Shown: piece after piece, positions 1-8,157 of the stretch
Layout of the letters: every line of letters begins with the position of its first letter
Position numbering within the stretch: position 1 is the first letter of the stretch
Assembly (NCBI GenBank): GCA_029009515.1
Contig: JAQXJZ010000091.1
Location: 1-46,024 of the forward strand
Direction: 5' to 3'
Length of the DNA: 46,024 bases
Origin: a bacterium
GTDB lineage: Bacteria > Bacillota > Clostridia > Christensenellales > Aristaeellaceae
Notes under the pieces: model-generated
What the model was told of the DNA's origin: nothing
Databases searched by the model: none
The model's input: the letters and a program-made list of their open reading frames with translations, nothing else
Translations under genes and position numbers: made by a program

Positions 1-201
1 GTTCGTAGTCACATCCTGAATGGCGAGTGGGACTTCATTGACGTGTACAAGCGCATGAAGCCCGCCCGCAGCCTGCCCACGCCCATGCGCAGCGCCAACG
101 GCGGCGCGGGTGTGATGAACATCAGCGGGATGGATGAAAACCAGTTTGATAAGCTCAATGCCATGCTCAAGAAGGGCATGAAGGTGGATATGAGCTACTG
201 A
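1..201 (+). CDS. C-terminal end of an unrecognised phage protein (partial)
   Basis: The open frame enters at the window edge and stops with TGA at 199-201, leaving 66 residues. The visible tail has the segments LPTPMRSANGGAG and MDENQFDKLNAMLKKGMKV. I recognise no family. It lies directly upstream of the major capsid gene on the same strand, where portal, scaffold or protease genes usually sit, so a head-assembly role is plausible but not shown. The start lies outside the window. Confidence 0.6.
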   Translation, partial: VRSHILNGEWDFIDVYKRMKPARSLPTPMRSANGGAGVMNISGMDENQFDKLNAMLKKGMKVDMSY

Positions 202-296
202 AGGAGTGAAATCCGCTGCGGCGGGTGAAATCTGCCTTCGGCAGGTGAAATCCGTCCGGAGGACGGATGAAATCTCCTGCTAAAGCAGGAGGATTG
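202..296 (+). repeat. Array of four short hairpins separated by an RTGAAATC spacer
   Basis: Four small stem-loops follow one another. Their arms are CCGC/GCGG (213-224), CTGCC/GGCAG (232-244), CCGTCC/GGACGG (252-266) and CTCCTGC/GCAGGAG (274-291), with loops of 3-4 nt. Each is preceded by GTGAAATC or ATGAAATC (206, 225, 245, 267). Stem sequences differ while spacer and architecture stay constant, which suggests selection on RNA structure. The array sits between the partial upstream gene and the capsid gene. A two-hairpin relative occurs at 42869-42905. Function unknown; mRNA processing or stability is a guess. Confidence 0.75.
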
Positions 297-372
297 AAGT
301 TAGAACCCAGGAAACAGGAGGCAGCGTGCCTGCCCCTATCGTTCAATCTTTGTATCACATAAGGAGGAAAAC

Positions 373-1581
373 ATGATGGCTCTGTTTGACAACATGAATC
401 TCACCACCAGCCAGGGCGTAGCGCCCGGTGTGGTGGACTACTACGAACGTACCCTCATCGAAAACGTGCGCCCCGAGATGGTGCATGGCCGCGATGCGCA
501 GAAACGCCTGCTGCCCGAACACAACGGCAAGCATGTGCAGTTCCGCCGCATGATTCCCTATGAAGCCTGCATCGAACCCCTGAAGGAAGGCGTGACCCCC
601 GATGGTCAGGAAATCCGCCAGACGGCCTTCACCGCGATGGTCAAGCCCTATGGCCGCCACGTGGAGCTGACCGACGAGCTCAACTTCTACCAGCTGGACA
701 ACATGCACCAGGAGGTGGCCAAGCTGCTTTCCGATCAGGCGGTGCTGTCGCTGGACACCATCTGCCGCGACGCCATCAACGCCGGCATGAACGTGCAGTA
801 CGCCGGCAAGAAGGCGGGCCGCACCGCTATCACCGCTGCCGACAAGCTGACCCCCGAGGAGATCAAGCAGGCGGTGCGCACCCTGCGCCGCAACAACTGC
901 CAGCCCTTCGAAGACGGCTTCTACCACGCCATTGTCCATCCCGACGCCATCTATGATCTGACGGCTGACGAGCAGTGGATTGACGTGGCCAAGTATCAGG
1001 ACAAGGAGAAGATCGAGCGCTACGAGCTGGGCTGCATGTACAAGGTCAAGTTCTTCGAATCCACCAACGCCAAGGTGTTCAAGAAGGAGAACTACCTCTA
1101 CGGCACCACCGCTGCGCTGACCGTGGCCACCGTGGACGCCGATGGCCGCTGCATCACCGTGTCCGAAGCACTGACCACCGACGCCGCCCGCGAGCTGACC
1201 GGCAAGCTGGTGCTGGTGGGCACCGAGCCCATGTGCGTGGATCGCGTGGACGCGGCGGGCAAGAAGGTCTACTTCCGCTGGATGCCGGATGCTTCCGTCT
1301 CCGGCGCGTGGAACACCTCCACCAAGATCACGCCCACCGGCGGCGGTGCGGACGGTGTGAACGTGTACAGCACCGTCATCTACGGCCAGAACGCCTACGG
1401 CGATATCGAGCTGGGCATGGGCGGCGAGAACGTGAAGATCATCATCAATCCTCCGGGCTCTTCCGGCGCGGCTGATCCTCTGGAGCAGCGCGGCACCATC
1501 GCCTGGAAGGTGAAGGGCTTCTGCTGCGCCATCCTGCAGGATGCCTTTATTGTCCGCATCGAACATGGCGCGACTGCCTGA
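373..1581 (+). CDS. Major capsid protein, N4-gp56 family
   Basis: This 402-residue protein should form the icosahedral shell of the phage head. It matches the N4-gp56 capsid family: an N-terminal arm, then KRLLPEHNGKHVQFRRMIPY, an EGVTPDGQEI segment, a conserved YGRHVELTDEL stretch, and the following helix with QAVLSLDTICRDAI. The family is known from phage N4 and many prophages. AAGGAGG at 361-367 precedes ATG at 373; the adjacent ATG at 376 has slightly better spacing and would remove one Met. It opens the head part of a tightly packed late operon. The family is clear from motifs; the particle type is inferred from neighbours. Confidence 0.88.
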   Translation: MMALFDNMNLTTSQGVAPGVVDYYERTLIENVRPEMVHGRDAQKRLLPEHNGKHVQFRRMIPYEACIEPLKEGVTPDGQEIRQTAFTAMVKPYGRHVELTDELNFYQLDNMHQEVAKLLSDQAVLSLDTICRDAINAGMNVQYAGKKAGRTAITAADKLTPEEIKQAVRTLRRNNCQPFEDGFYHAIVHPDAIYDLTADEQWIDVAKYQDKEKIERYELGCMYKVKFFESTNAKVFKKENYLYGTTAALTVATVDADGRCITVSEALTTDAARELTGKLVLVGTEPMCVDRVDAAGKKVYFRWMPDASVSGAWNTSTKITPTGGGADGVNVYSTVIYGQNAYGDIELGMGGENVKIIINPPGSSGAADPLEQRGTIAWKVKGFCCAILQDAFIVRIEHGATA

Positions 1582-1602
1582 TTCAGAAAGGAGAGATCAT
1601 AA

Positions 1603-1800
1603 ATGGCTAACAACAACATCAAAGTGGAACCCGTGGTGCGCATCTTTCTGCCCCTGTGCGAGGCCGACGGCGAGGTGAATGTGGATCAGACCGAAAATGT
1701 CATCATCAACGGCGTCGTCACCCAGATCCGCCGCGGCGAGTATGTGGACGTGAAGGTGCCTGTGTTCATGCAGCTCAAGCAGCGCTATCCCAGCCTGTAA
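1603..1800 (+). CDS. Small phage protein after the capsid gene (unknown)
   Basis: A 65-residue protein with a good ribosome-binding site (AAGGAGAG) 21 nt after the capsid stop. The sequence is acidic and beta-rich in character (VEPVVRIFLPLCEADGEVNV, QIRRGEYVDVKVPVFMQL). No family is recognised. Position directly behind the major capsid gene is typical for head decoration or cement proteins, but nothing in the sequence proves this. It is cotranscribed with the next gene, 12 nt downstream. Confidence 0.65.
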   Translation: MANNNIKVEPVVRIFLPLCEADGEVNVDQTENVIINGVVTQIRRGEYVDVKVPVFMQLKQRYPSL

Positions 1801-1812
1801 GGAGGGAACAGC

Positions 1813-2181
1813 ATGAATCTGCTGGAGCTCAAGCAGCAGGTGATGTTCCAGACCGGCAACGACGCTGACGACCTGGGCGATTTCCAGCCCCATCTGACGG
1901 ACTATCTCAATGAGGGATATGACCGGCTGATGATGGCTTATGTGCGCGAGCACATCGGCGGCGACGGCGATTCCCCCGAGCTTGGCCACGACAAGAGCCG
2001 GCCCGAGCTGCCCGAATGGCTGCACCGCGCCATCGCGGATTACGCCACATGGCTGGTCTACCGCAACGGCAGCGCCGAAAAGCAAAGCCGCGGCTTTGTA
2101 TTCCGCAAGGCCTTCGAAGAGGCGGAAATGAAAGCGCGAACCTTCAGCGCCGGTAAATACATCACCCATATCCCAATGTAA
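1813..2181 (+). CDS. Putative head-completion / head-tail adaptor protein
   Basis: 122 residues, preceded by AAGGAGG. It is mostly helical: MNLLELKQQVMFQTG, then a DYLNEGYDRLMMAYV helix and a second helical part with ADYATWLVYRNGSAEKQ. This size, the opening helix and the helix-loop-helix pattern resemble phage head-completion or connector adaptor proteins (gp6/gp11-like), which bind under the portal ring. The match is by pattern and gene order only. It is followed by a 174-nt non-coding segment that holds strong hairpins before the next structural gene. Confidence 0.5.
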   Translation: MNLLELKQQVMFQTGNDADDLGDFQPHLTDYLNEGYDRLMMAYVREHIGGDGDSPELGHDKSRPELPEWLHRAIADYATWLVYRNGSAEKQSRGFVFRKAFEEAEMKARTFSAGKYITHIPM

Positions 2182-2189
2182 CAACCCAA

Positions 2190-2219
2190 CGCAAGGCGGT
2201 GTGAATAAACCCACACCGC
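2190..2219 (+). terminator. Strong hairpin after the head genes
   Basis: The arms AGGCGGTGTG and CACACCGCCT pair across a loop of about 8 nt, starting 10 nt after the adaptor gene stop. The downstream tract is C-rich then TTTT (2228-2231), so it may act as a weak terminator or a processing site that sets the ratio of head to tail transcripts. Confidence 0.5.
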
Positions 2220-2230
2220 CTGCCCCCTTT

Positions 2231-2347
2231 TGAGGCCGCTTTGCGGCCTCAAACTACGGGATTCTTAAGGGCCTTAGGCCCTTAAGCGGGATCCAAGGGC
2301 AGCGCCCTTGGCCGCCGGAGGCATCCCGTAATCCCCCCAAAAAAAGG
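2231..2347 (+). repeat. Structured intergenic repeat, copy 1
   Basis: A run of stem-loops: TGAGGCCGC/GCGGCCTCA, CTTAAGGGCC/GGCCCTTAAG, CCAAGGGC/GCCCTTGG, with an outer pair TACGGGAT/ATCCCGTA around the last two. The same order of stems, with many identical bases and paired substitutions, recurs at 14257-14376 on the host side. The end of this copy runs into the AAAAAAAGGAGG ribosome-binding site of the tail gene at 2356. It looks like a REP/MITE-type element of Clostridia genomes; mobility is not shown. Confidence 0.75.
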
Positions 2348-2355
2348 AGGACCGA

Positions 2356-3834
2356 ATGTCGGACTTTGTGAGCATCAGGAGCGGATCGGCCACGGTCCGC
2401 ATTCCGCAGTTTCGCGGACTGTGCCAGTATGGCGACGGCGTGGGGAGCGATCCGCGCTGCGCGGTGGAAAGCGAGAACGCGCTGACGGCTGAGGGCGTGT
2501 TGAAGCCCATGGCTGCATGCACTTATCTGCAGGGCGATCTGCCCGCCCCCATCGAAACGCTGTCGCGTCTGCACAGGCGGTACTACACCGCCGATCATGA
2601 AAAGGACGTGCTCATCGCCGCGGCAGGCGGGCAGCTGTACTGGCGGCTGCCCTCTGCGGACGGATGGCACCTCATCCCCTTGCCGCCCACCATGCTGGGT
2701 AAGCGGTATCAGTCCAGCCGCTTCAGCTGCGTGAGCTATGAAATCAATCCGGAGGGCAGCGCTGCTCCTGTAGATGTGCTGCTTCTGAGCAACGCGCAGG
2801 ACGGCATGCTGTGCCTGCGCGGCGACGACCTGACCGTTTCGCAGGTGGAAACGCCGCGCGCATTTGGCGTGATCGCAAGGCATGCCGAGCGCATCTGGGG
2901 CGGCGCCATCGAAGGCGATCCGGACATGCTGGTGTATTCCGCACCGTACAACCCCTTCGACTGGACGCAGAACGATGCCATCCCCGAGGACGGCGCAGGC
3001 GACGTGCTGCAGCCCTCGTGGGACGGCGACAGCTTTACGGCGCTTCTGTCCTTTGGCAGCCAGCTGCTGGCGTTTAAGAAAACCCGCGTGTGGCGCGTGA
3101 TTGGCACCAATCCGGGCGAGTACGCCTTCAAGGAGCAGTTCGGCGGCGGCGCGCGATATGAACGCACGGTACAGGCGGAAGGCATGCGCGTTCTCATGCT
3201 GGGAAGCGACGGCCTTTTGCAGTACGACGGCGAGAATGTATCGCCCTACCGCCAGGCCATGTGCCGCACCGTGTTTGACCGCATGAATCAGGACGCGCTG
3301 GGCAAAGCCTGCGCCTGTGTGCACCGGGGCGTGTACTACTGCGCCCTGCCGCTGGATGACAGCCCGGTCAACAATGCCGTGCTCATCTACGATCCCACGG
3401 AGGATACATGGCTTCTGCGCACGGACGTGCAGGTGGAAAGCTTCCTGTCCACGGAGAACAGCCTGTTCTTCACCAGCGCCAGCGCGCCGGGCCGCATCGG
3501 CCTGTGGCAGGAGGACGGCCCGTCCGTGCCCATGCGCTGGGTGAGCCCGTGGCAGGATCTGGGGCTGAAGAACATCGTCAAGGGCAGCTTTCAGGTGTAC
3601 ATGACGGTGGAATGCGATCAGCCCGCCCAGCTTTGCGTCAGCATCGAAACCGAAAAGAAGAAAAAGACCAAGACGGTTATGTTTCCGGCAAGCGGTGCGC
3701 ACGCGCGGCAGAAGCGGCTCAGCTTCGGCGGCAGCGGGCGCAGGTTCCGCCTGATGATCGAAAGCGACACGGCTGTGCCGTGGCGCATCGCGGGCGGCGT
3801 GCAGATTGAGATGGAAACCGACCGCGACGGATGA
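2356..3834 (+). CDS. Phage tail protein, probable beta-propeller nozzle/stabilisation type
   Basis: 492 residues behind a strong GGAGG. It is beta-rich throughout, with short repeated blade-like elements such as LIAAAGGQLYWRLPS, GVIARHAERIWGGA, YSAPYNPFDWTQND, LMLGSDGLLQYDGEN and VLIYDPTEDTWLLR. The 'aeRiWgg...gdPd.l.YSap.nPfdWt' pattern is common in podoviral tail-tube or packaged-DNA-stabilisation proteins, which form a beta-propeller nozzle below the portal. A basic KKKKTK patch lies near residue 435. Assignment to a virion tail protein is likely from pattern and context; the exact family would need profile search. Confidence 0.6.
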   Translation: MSDFVSIRSGSATVRIPQFRGLCQYGDGVGSDPRCAVESENALTAEGVLKPMAACTYLQGDLPAPIETLSRLHRRYYTADHEKDVLIAAAGGQLYWRLPSADGWHLIPLPPTMLGKRYQSSRFSCVSYEINPEGSAAPVDVLLLSNAQDGMLCLRGDDLTVSQVETPRAFGVIARHAERIWGGAIEGDPDMLVYSAPYNPFDWTQNDAIPEDGAGDVLQPSWDGDSFTALLSFGSQLLAFKKTRVWRVIGTNPGEYAFKEQFGGGARYERTVQAEGMRVLMLGSDGLLQYDGENVSPYRQAMCRTVFDRMNQDALGKACACVHRGVYYCALPLDDSPVNNAVLIYDPTEDTWLLRTDVQVESFLSTENSLFFTSASAPGRIGLWQEDGPSVPMRWVSPWQDLGLKNIVKGSFQVYMTVECDQPAQLCVSIETEKKKKTKTVMFPASGAHARQKRLSFGGSGRRFRLMIESDTAVPWRIAGGVQIEMETDRDG

Positions 3835-3844
3835 GGAGATCAAC

Positions 3845-4024
3845 ATGAAAAAAGCGCAGTATCAGTATGAACCGCTGGTCACGCCGGAAGGCTGGCAGGG
3901 CAGCGAAAGGCGCTTTGCCATCAGGCTGACAGAGCTGCTGGATGCGCTGTTTCAGCGTCTGGGCAGCATGGAAAGACGGCTGCGCGCACTGGAGGCAGCC
4001 GCACAGAAGGAGGAAGAAACATGA
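3845..4024 (+). CDS. Small phage structural-operon protein (unknown)
   Basis: 59 residues starting at ATG 3845, chosen because GAGGAG sits about 7 nt upstream; a longer in-frame start overlaps the previous gene and has no such site. The C-terminal half is a predicted amphipathic helix or coiled coil (RLTELLDALFQRLGSMERRL, followed by RALEAAAQKEEE). The stop overlaps the next start as ATGA, so the two are translationally coupled. It could be an oligomerisation or chaperone factor for the following fibre proteins; no family recognised. Confidence 0.65.
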   Translation: MKKAQYQYEPLVTPEGWQGSERRFAIRLTELLDALFQRLGSMERRLRALEAAAQKEEET

Positions 4025-4632
4025 GTGACATTCAGACCGCGCCGGCCATCAGCATGTCGCTGAATTCATGGCGCGGCTACAGCGCCTACGAAATCGCCGT
4101 GCAAAACGGCTTTGAAGGCACGGAAACGGAATGGCTGGCAAGCCTCAAGGGCGAGCCCGGCGATGCGGCGGACGGCGTGACCGTCAATGGCCGCGAGGCC
4201 GTGGAGGGCAATATCACCCTGCGCGGCACGGATATCTACGTGCGCTCCGGCACAGCCACCACCATCGCGCAGGCGCTGGAGAGCTGCATGCGGCAGGATG
4301 CGGTGGTGGATTCGCTGGAGTCGGACGACACCACCAAGCCGCTGAGCGCGGCAAAGGGACGGGCGCTGAACGAGGCTATCGCCCTCAAGCCCGATATGAT
4401 GACCGCATCGGTCACGCTGAGCGCGTCCGGCTGGACAGGCAACCAGCAGACCGTGGCCGTGGACGGCCTCAAGGCGCTCCATGCCGTCATCGTCACCGCT
4501 GCACCCGATACCTATGAGCATTACAGCGACTGCATCGTGCGCTGCAGCGCACAGGGCGAAGGCACGCTGACCTTCACGGCCAGCTACACGCCGTCTCAGG
4601 AGCTGCGCGCCAACGTGCTCATCTTTGGCTGA
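4021..4632 (+). CDS. Phage tail fibre/baseplate-type protein
   Basis: 203 residues, start coupled to the previous stop. The N-terminus carries GYSAYEIAVQNGFEGTETEW followed by LASLKGEPG, a module I associate with the start of fibre and baseplate proteins of Firmicute phages, which leads into a short collagen-like Gly-X-Y stretch. The middle includes SAAKGRALNEAIALK, typical of fibre shaft segments, and the C-terminus is beta-rich (LTASGWTGNQQTVAVDG-like and SCIVRCSAQGEGTLTF-like strands). It likely contributes to host attachment. Exact position in the virion is unknown. Confidence 0.65.
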   Translation: MSDIQTAPAISMSLNSWRGYSAYEIAVQNGFEGTETEWLASLKGEPGDAADGVTVNGREAVEGNITLRGTDIYVRSGTATTIAQALESCMRQDAVVDSLESDDTTKPLSAAKGRALNEAIALKPDMMTASVTLSASGWTGNQQTVAVDGLKALHAVIVTAAPDTYEHYSDCIVRCSAQGEGTLTFTASYTPSQELRANVLIFG

Positions 4633-4643
4633 AGGGAGGGCGG

Positions 4644-5642
4644 ATGATGTACAGAATCAACGGCTACGATGTGGAACTCACCCGAGGCGACAGCCTGACG
4701 CTGCGCGTGCTGCTCTCCGGGCGCGACCTGCCCGAAGGCACCGACGCGGTGTTCACCCTCAAAACCAAGCCCAGGGAGACGGCGCATCTTCTGCAGAAGC
4801 GCTTTGATGCGTCCGACGAGCAGGTGATCATCACCCTCACGCCGGACGAGACGGATCTCGCGCCCCGAACCTATTACTGGGATCTGAGGCTGCAGATTCC
4901 GCAGGACGCGGGCGGATATGAGATCTACACGCCCATGGAATATGCGGCGTTTACCATTCTGGATGTGATCGGCGCGTCCATCGGCACAGGGGAGAGCGAA
5001 AGCATGAACCCGGATCTGCCGGTCTTGCAGGTGGTGCTCACCCAGGCGCGTGAGGTGCTGGCAGCGGCGGAAACGGCGGTCAACGCGGTAAACGGCATGA
5101 CAGCGGAGGCATTCGAAAGCGATACGCCCAGCGCCGCCGTTACCGACGTGGATGGTCACAAGCACATCGCCTTTGGCATCGTGCGCGGGCCGGAAGGCCA
5201 GCGCGGCCCGCAGGGCGAACCCGGCGCAGGCCTGCGCATCCTTGGTACGCACGCCAGCCAGAGCGCGCTGGCCTCGGCCGTCGCCGCGCCCAAACAGGGC
5301 GATATGTATCAGGTGGGCACGGCTGCGCCCTATACCATCTGGATGTGGGATGCAGCGAAGGGCTGGCTTTCTCTTGGCCAGCTGCAGGGCGCACAGGGCG
5401 CTACCTTCACGCCGTTTTTGTCCACCAATGGCGACCTGAGCTGGAGCAATGACAACGGCCTCATCAACCCTGAAACCGTCAATATCAAAGGCCCACAGGG
5501 CAATCCCGGCCCCGCCGGTCAGGACGGCAGCGACGGCGCGGACGGCTACACGCCCGTGCGCGGCACCGACTACTGGACAGACGCGGACGTGGCGCAGATC
5601 AAGGCCTATGTGGATGACGCCATTCTGGAGGGAGCGTGGTAA
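4644..5642 (+). CDS. Phage baseplate/fibre protein with collagen-like segments
   Basis: 332 residues. The first ~110 residues form a beta-sandwich-like domain (RGDSLTLRVLLSGRDLPEGT, YYWDLRLQIP) resembling N-terminal domains of upper baseplate proteins. Then come a helical linker (LTQAREVLAAAETAVNAVNG) and collagen-like stretches GPEGQRGPQGEPG and GPQGNPGPAGQDGSDGADG, which suggests a trimeric shaft. Start at ATG 4644 or 4647; the second has better spacing from GGAGGG. The gene ends 1 nt before the next start. It is part of the host-attachment set with its neighbours. Confidence 0.65.
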   Translation: MMYRINGYDVELTRGDSLTLRVLLSGRDLPEGTDAVFTLKTKPRETAHLLQKRFDASDEQVIITLTPDETDLAPRTYYWDLRLQIPQDAGGYEIYTPMEYAAFTILDVIGASIGTGESESMNPDLPVLQVVLTQAREVLAAAETAVNAVNGMTAEAFESDTPSAAVTDVDGHKHIAFGIVRGPEGQRGPQGEPGAGLRILGTHASQSALASAVAAPKQGDMYQVGTAAPYTIWMWDAAKGWLSLGQLQGAQGATFTPFLSTNGDLSWSNDNGLINPETVNIKGPQGNPGPAGQDGSDGADGYTPVRGTDYWTDADVAQIKAYVDDAILEGAW

Positions 5643-5643
5643 T

Positions 5644-6213
5644 GTGAGCATCAAAACCAAAATGACCGCCATCGCCGACAAGCTGCGCGCGATGCTGGGC
5701 ACAGCGGATTCCCTTTCGCTGGATGGCATGGCTGCTTCGCTGGATACGCAGGCGGCGCAGGTAACGGCCTCCTTTTCCGCCGTGGCGGAGAAGGGCGGCA
5801 CGGTGCCGGTTTCACAGCTGGCCTCCACCCTGCCGGACGCCATCCGCACCATTCCGTCCGGCGTTGAGGTGCAGACCGCCAGCGGCAGCTTTACCACCAC
5901 CACCAAGGGCGTGGGCACCATCAACTGCGGCTTCCAGCCGGATCTGATTGTGCTGTACGTCAGCACAACAACGGATGACGGCGTGCAATATGAAAACAAC
6001 CTGTCGCTGGCCATTGCCGAACGCAAGCAGACCAGCGGCCATACCCTCAACAATCTCTCATGGTACGATGACGCAAACCTGATGGAGGTGGAGCTGACCA
6101 GCCTGAGCGGCTCCGGAGCGACGCTGCTTCTGGCCGGATACGATGCCAGCTGGAACTACGGCTATGCCTCCAGAAGAACCTTCAGATGGAAGGCTGTCAA
6201 ATACACTGCATAA
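5644..6213 (+). CDS. Phage tail/fibre protein, GTG start
   Basis: 189 residues from GTG 5644, which has GGAGGG about 10 nt upstream; an ATG at 5662 is the alternative. The N-terminal pattern KLRAMLGTADSLSLDGMAAS and a following LPDAIRTIPSG recur at the start of tail and fibre proteins in clostridial prophages. The rest is beta-rich with aromatic ends (YDASWNYGYASRRTFRWKAV), fitting a receptor-binding head domain. No specific family can be named. It directly follows the collagen-like protein. Confidence 0.6.
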   Translation: MSIKTKMTAIADKLRAMLGTADSLSLDGMAASLDTQAAQVTASFSAVAEKGGTVPVSQLASTLPDAIRTIPSGVEVQTASGSFTTTTKGVGTINCGFQPDLIVLYVSTTTDDGVQYENNLSLAIAERKQTSGHTLNNLSWYDDANLMEVELTSLSGSGATLLLAGYDASWNYGYASRRTFRWKAVKYTA

Positions 6214-6225
6214 GGAGGCGATCCA

Positions 6226-6630
6226 ATGAAAGCCAAAACAGCAGCAAGACTGCACAAAACCATCATGGCCGCCGTTTCGGCCATCGGCGATCAGCAGGCC
6301 AGCGAGGGCGTGGAGCTGTTTCCCAAGCTCAGGCAGGATGGTTCGCTCATCCCTGCCGGCACGCGCATCAACTGGCACAAGCAGCTCAAGCGCGCCGCCG
6401 TCGACCTGTGGGACACGGCGGAAAACACTCCGGACGCCGCGCCAGCCCTGTGGGAGGACGTGGCCTACCGGCTGGGATGGCGCATCATTCCCGAAACCAT
6501 CACCTCCACGCTGGCCTTTGCCAAAGGCGAATGCGGCTGGTGGAAGGACGTGCTGTACCGCAGCCTGATGGACGGCAATAGCCACACGCCTGATGACGCG
6601 CCTGAGGTGTGGGAGGTGGTGGAGGGATGA
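6226..6630 (+). CDS. Phage protein with carbohydrate-binding-like Trp motifs
   Basis: 134 residues, ATG 6226 behind AAGGAGG. The second half has repeated tryptophan-containing elements: DAAPALWEDVAYRLGWRIIP and GWWKDVLYRSL, followed by DDAPEVWEVVEG. The 'aP.lWe' spacing resembles the CBM5/12-like tail of some phage fibre and lysin proteins that bind surface glycans. The stop overlaps the start of the Gly-rich protein (ATGA), so both are probably made together. A role as fibre accessory or glycan-binding subunit is inferred. Confidence 0.55.
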   Translation: MKAKTAARLHKTIMAAVSAIGDQQASEGVELFPKLRQDGSLIPAGTRINWHKQLKRAAVDLWDTAENTPDAAPALWEDVAYRLGWRIIPETITSTLAFAKGECGWWKDVLYRSLMDGNSHTPDDAPEVWEVVEG

Positions 6631-7418
6631 TCTTCAACATCGGCGGGCGCATCAATCCCGCCACGCAGATGCCTGCATTCACCTTCGACGGCGAATATGA
6701 TCTCATCAACGACGGCTTTTCCAACGGCGTGCAGAACTGGCGCATCCGCCTGTACGACAGCGGCTCCATCCGCTTCAGCCGCGTGGTGAGCGACATCGAG
6801 GTGTTCCTGGTGGGCGGAGGCGGAGGAGGCGCGGCAGCAGGAGGCGGCGGTGGCGGCGGATGCACCGAGATGGGCAGCGCCGCCATTGCGCAGGACACGC
6901 CCTATGACATCTCGATCGGCCAGGGCGGCATGGGCAGCGCCAAGGGCAGCGGCACCGGCGGTTCGTCCGGCGGCACGACCAGCGCCTTCGGACTGCACGC
7001 CGCGGGCGGCCGGGGCGGACAGTATCAGAACGGCATGAATGGCACCTACGGCGGCGCGGGCGGTTCGGGCGGCGGTGGATTCGGCGGCGGCAGCGGCGGC
7101 GCAAACGGCGCATCCGGCGGCCAGGCGCGCTCCGGATATCCCGGCGGCGCAGGTCAGGGCCATTCCACGCGCGAGTTCGGCACCGGCACGCTCTACGCGG
7201 GCGGCGGTGGCGGCGGCAACTACAGCGAATGGGGCTACGTGGGCGGCAGCGGCGGCGCAGGCGGAGGCGGCGACGCGCATCAGAGCCAGTTTGAAAATGG
7301 CCACGACGGTCAGCCCAACACCGGCGGCGGTGGCGGCGGCGGTCTGAAAGCCTCGGATGGCACCAGCGGCGGCAATGGCGGCAGCGGCATTGTGGTCATC
7401 CGCAACAAGAGGACATGA
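6627..7418 (+). CDS. Glycine-rich phage adhesin (tail fibre tip)
   Basis: 263 residues starting at ATG 6627. Residues ~1-60 form a small attachment domain. From ~62 to 255 the protein is dominated by glycine blocks (VGGGGGGAAAGGGGGGG, GGAGGSGGGGFGGGSGG) separated by variable polar or aromatic segments such as YQNGMNGTYG, STREFGTGTLY and NYSEWGYVG. It ends in a conserved-looking SGGNGGSGIVVIRNK. This layout is that of polyglycine-sandwich adhesins, where Gly helices pack in layers and the variable loops at the tip touch the receptor. Such loops are often hypervariable. Start overlaps the previous stop by 4 nt. Confidence 0.75.
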   Translation: MIFNIGGRINPATQMPAFTFDGEYDLINDGFSNGVQNWRIRLYDSGSIRFSRVVSDIEVFLVGGGGGGAAAGGGGGGGCTEMGSAAIAQDTPYDISIGQGGMGSAKGSGTGGSSGGTTSAFGLHAAGGRGGQYQNGMNGTYGGAGGSGGGGFGGGSGGANGASGGQARSGYPGGAGQGHSTREFGTGTLYAGGGGGGNYSEWGYVGGSGGAGGGGDAHQSQFENGHDGQPNTGGGGGGGLKASDGTSGGNGGSGIVVIRNKRT

Positions 7419-8143
7419 ATATGAACAAGGCAGCAGAAAAAGCCCTGTCTCTGGTGGGACAGGGCTATCTCTATGGCGCAAAGGGGCAGATCTGCTCGCC
7501 CGCCTTCCGTCAGCAGCAGGCAGCACAGTATCCGGATCAGGCGCACCACATCCTTCATACCGGCGCAAAGTGGGACGGCCAGCCCGTGTGGGACTGCGCT
7601 CAGCTCACCCGCGCCGCCGCCAAAGCAGCGGATGTGGTGCTGGTCAGCGGCGCTACCAGCCAGTGGAACAAGACGGACTGGGCGCGCAAAGGCACGATCG
7701 ATACTCTGCCGCAAGGCGAAACCGTCTTTCTCTACCGCCAGGCGGAGGGCAGAATGCAGCACACCGGCGTGGCCATCGGCGACGGCACCTGTGTGCACGC
7801 GCGCGGAACGGCCTACGGCGTGGTCAGACAGAGCATGAACGAATACGCATGGACGCACTGGGCCAGCCCGTGGAAGGAAGAAACCGAAGCCATCGGCACG
7901 GCCATGGTGTGGGCGCAGACGGGCGAAACCGTCAACGTGCGCAAGGAACCCGGCGGCAGCGTGGTCTTCCGCCTGCCTGTGGGATCTGCGGTGGAGATCA
8001 CCGCGCGCAGTGCAGGCTGGTGCGCCATCCGCCACAAACAGGGCGCAGGCTACATGCAAAGCGCCTTTCTCAAACAGCAAACCCCGACGCTGGAGGAACG
8101 CGTCGCACAGATTGAACAGCGGCTGATCAAAGCCGGCCTGTGA
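7415..8143 (+). CDS. Endolysin: NlpC/P60 peptidase with SH3 domain
   Basis: 242 residues. The N-terminal NlpC/P60 domain should cut a peptide bond in peptidoglycan stems. Probable catalytic residues are Cys61 in WDCAQLTRAA, His116 in HTGVAIGDG and His128 in VHARG. An SH3b-type cell-wall-binding domain follows (about residues 155-215: GETVNVRKEPGGSVVFRLPV), and a short coiled tail ends the protein. There is no signal peptide, as expected for a holin-released phage lysin. ATG 7415 overlaps the previous stop; ATG 7421 is an alternative. The holin gene follows immediately. Confidence 0.87.
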   Translation: MNMNKAAEKALSLVGQGYLYGAKGQICSPAFRQQQAAQYPDQAHHILHTGAKWDGQPVWDCAQLTRAAAKAADVVLVSGATSQWNKTDWARKGTIDTLPQGETVFLYRQAEGRMQHTGVAIGDGTCVHARGTAYGVVRQSMNEYAWTHWASPWKEETEAIGTAMVWAQTGETVNVRKEPGGSVVFRLPVGSAVEITARSAGWCAIRHKQGAGYMQSAFLKQQTPTLEERVAQIEQRLIKAGL

Positions 8144-8157
8144 AAGGAGGAAACAAC

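Noticed and set aside
202-296. CRISPR array
   Set aside because: The repeated unit is only 8 nt with 11-14-nt hairpin inserts; spacers are palindromic and too short, and no cas genes are near.
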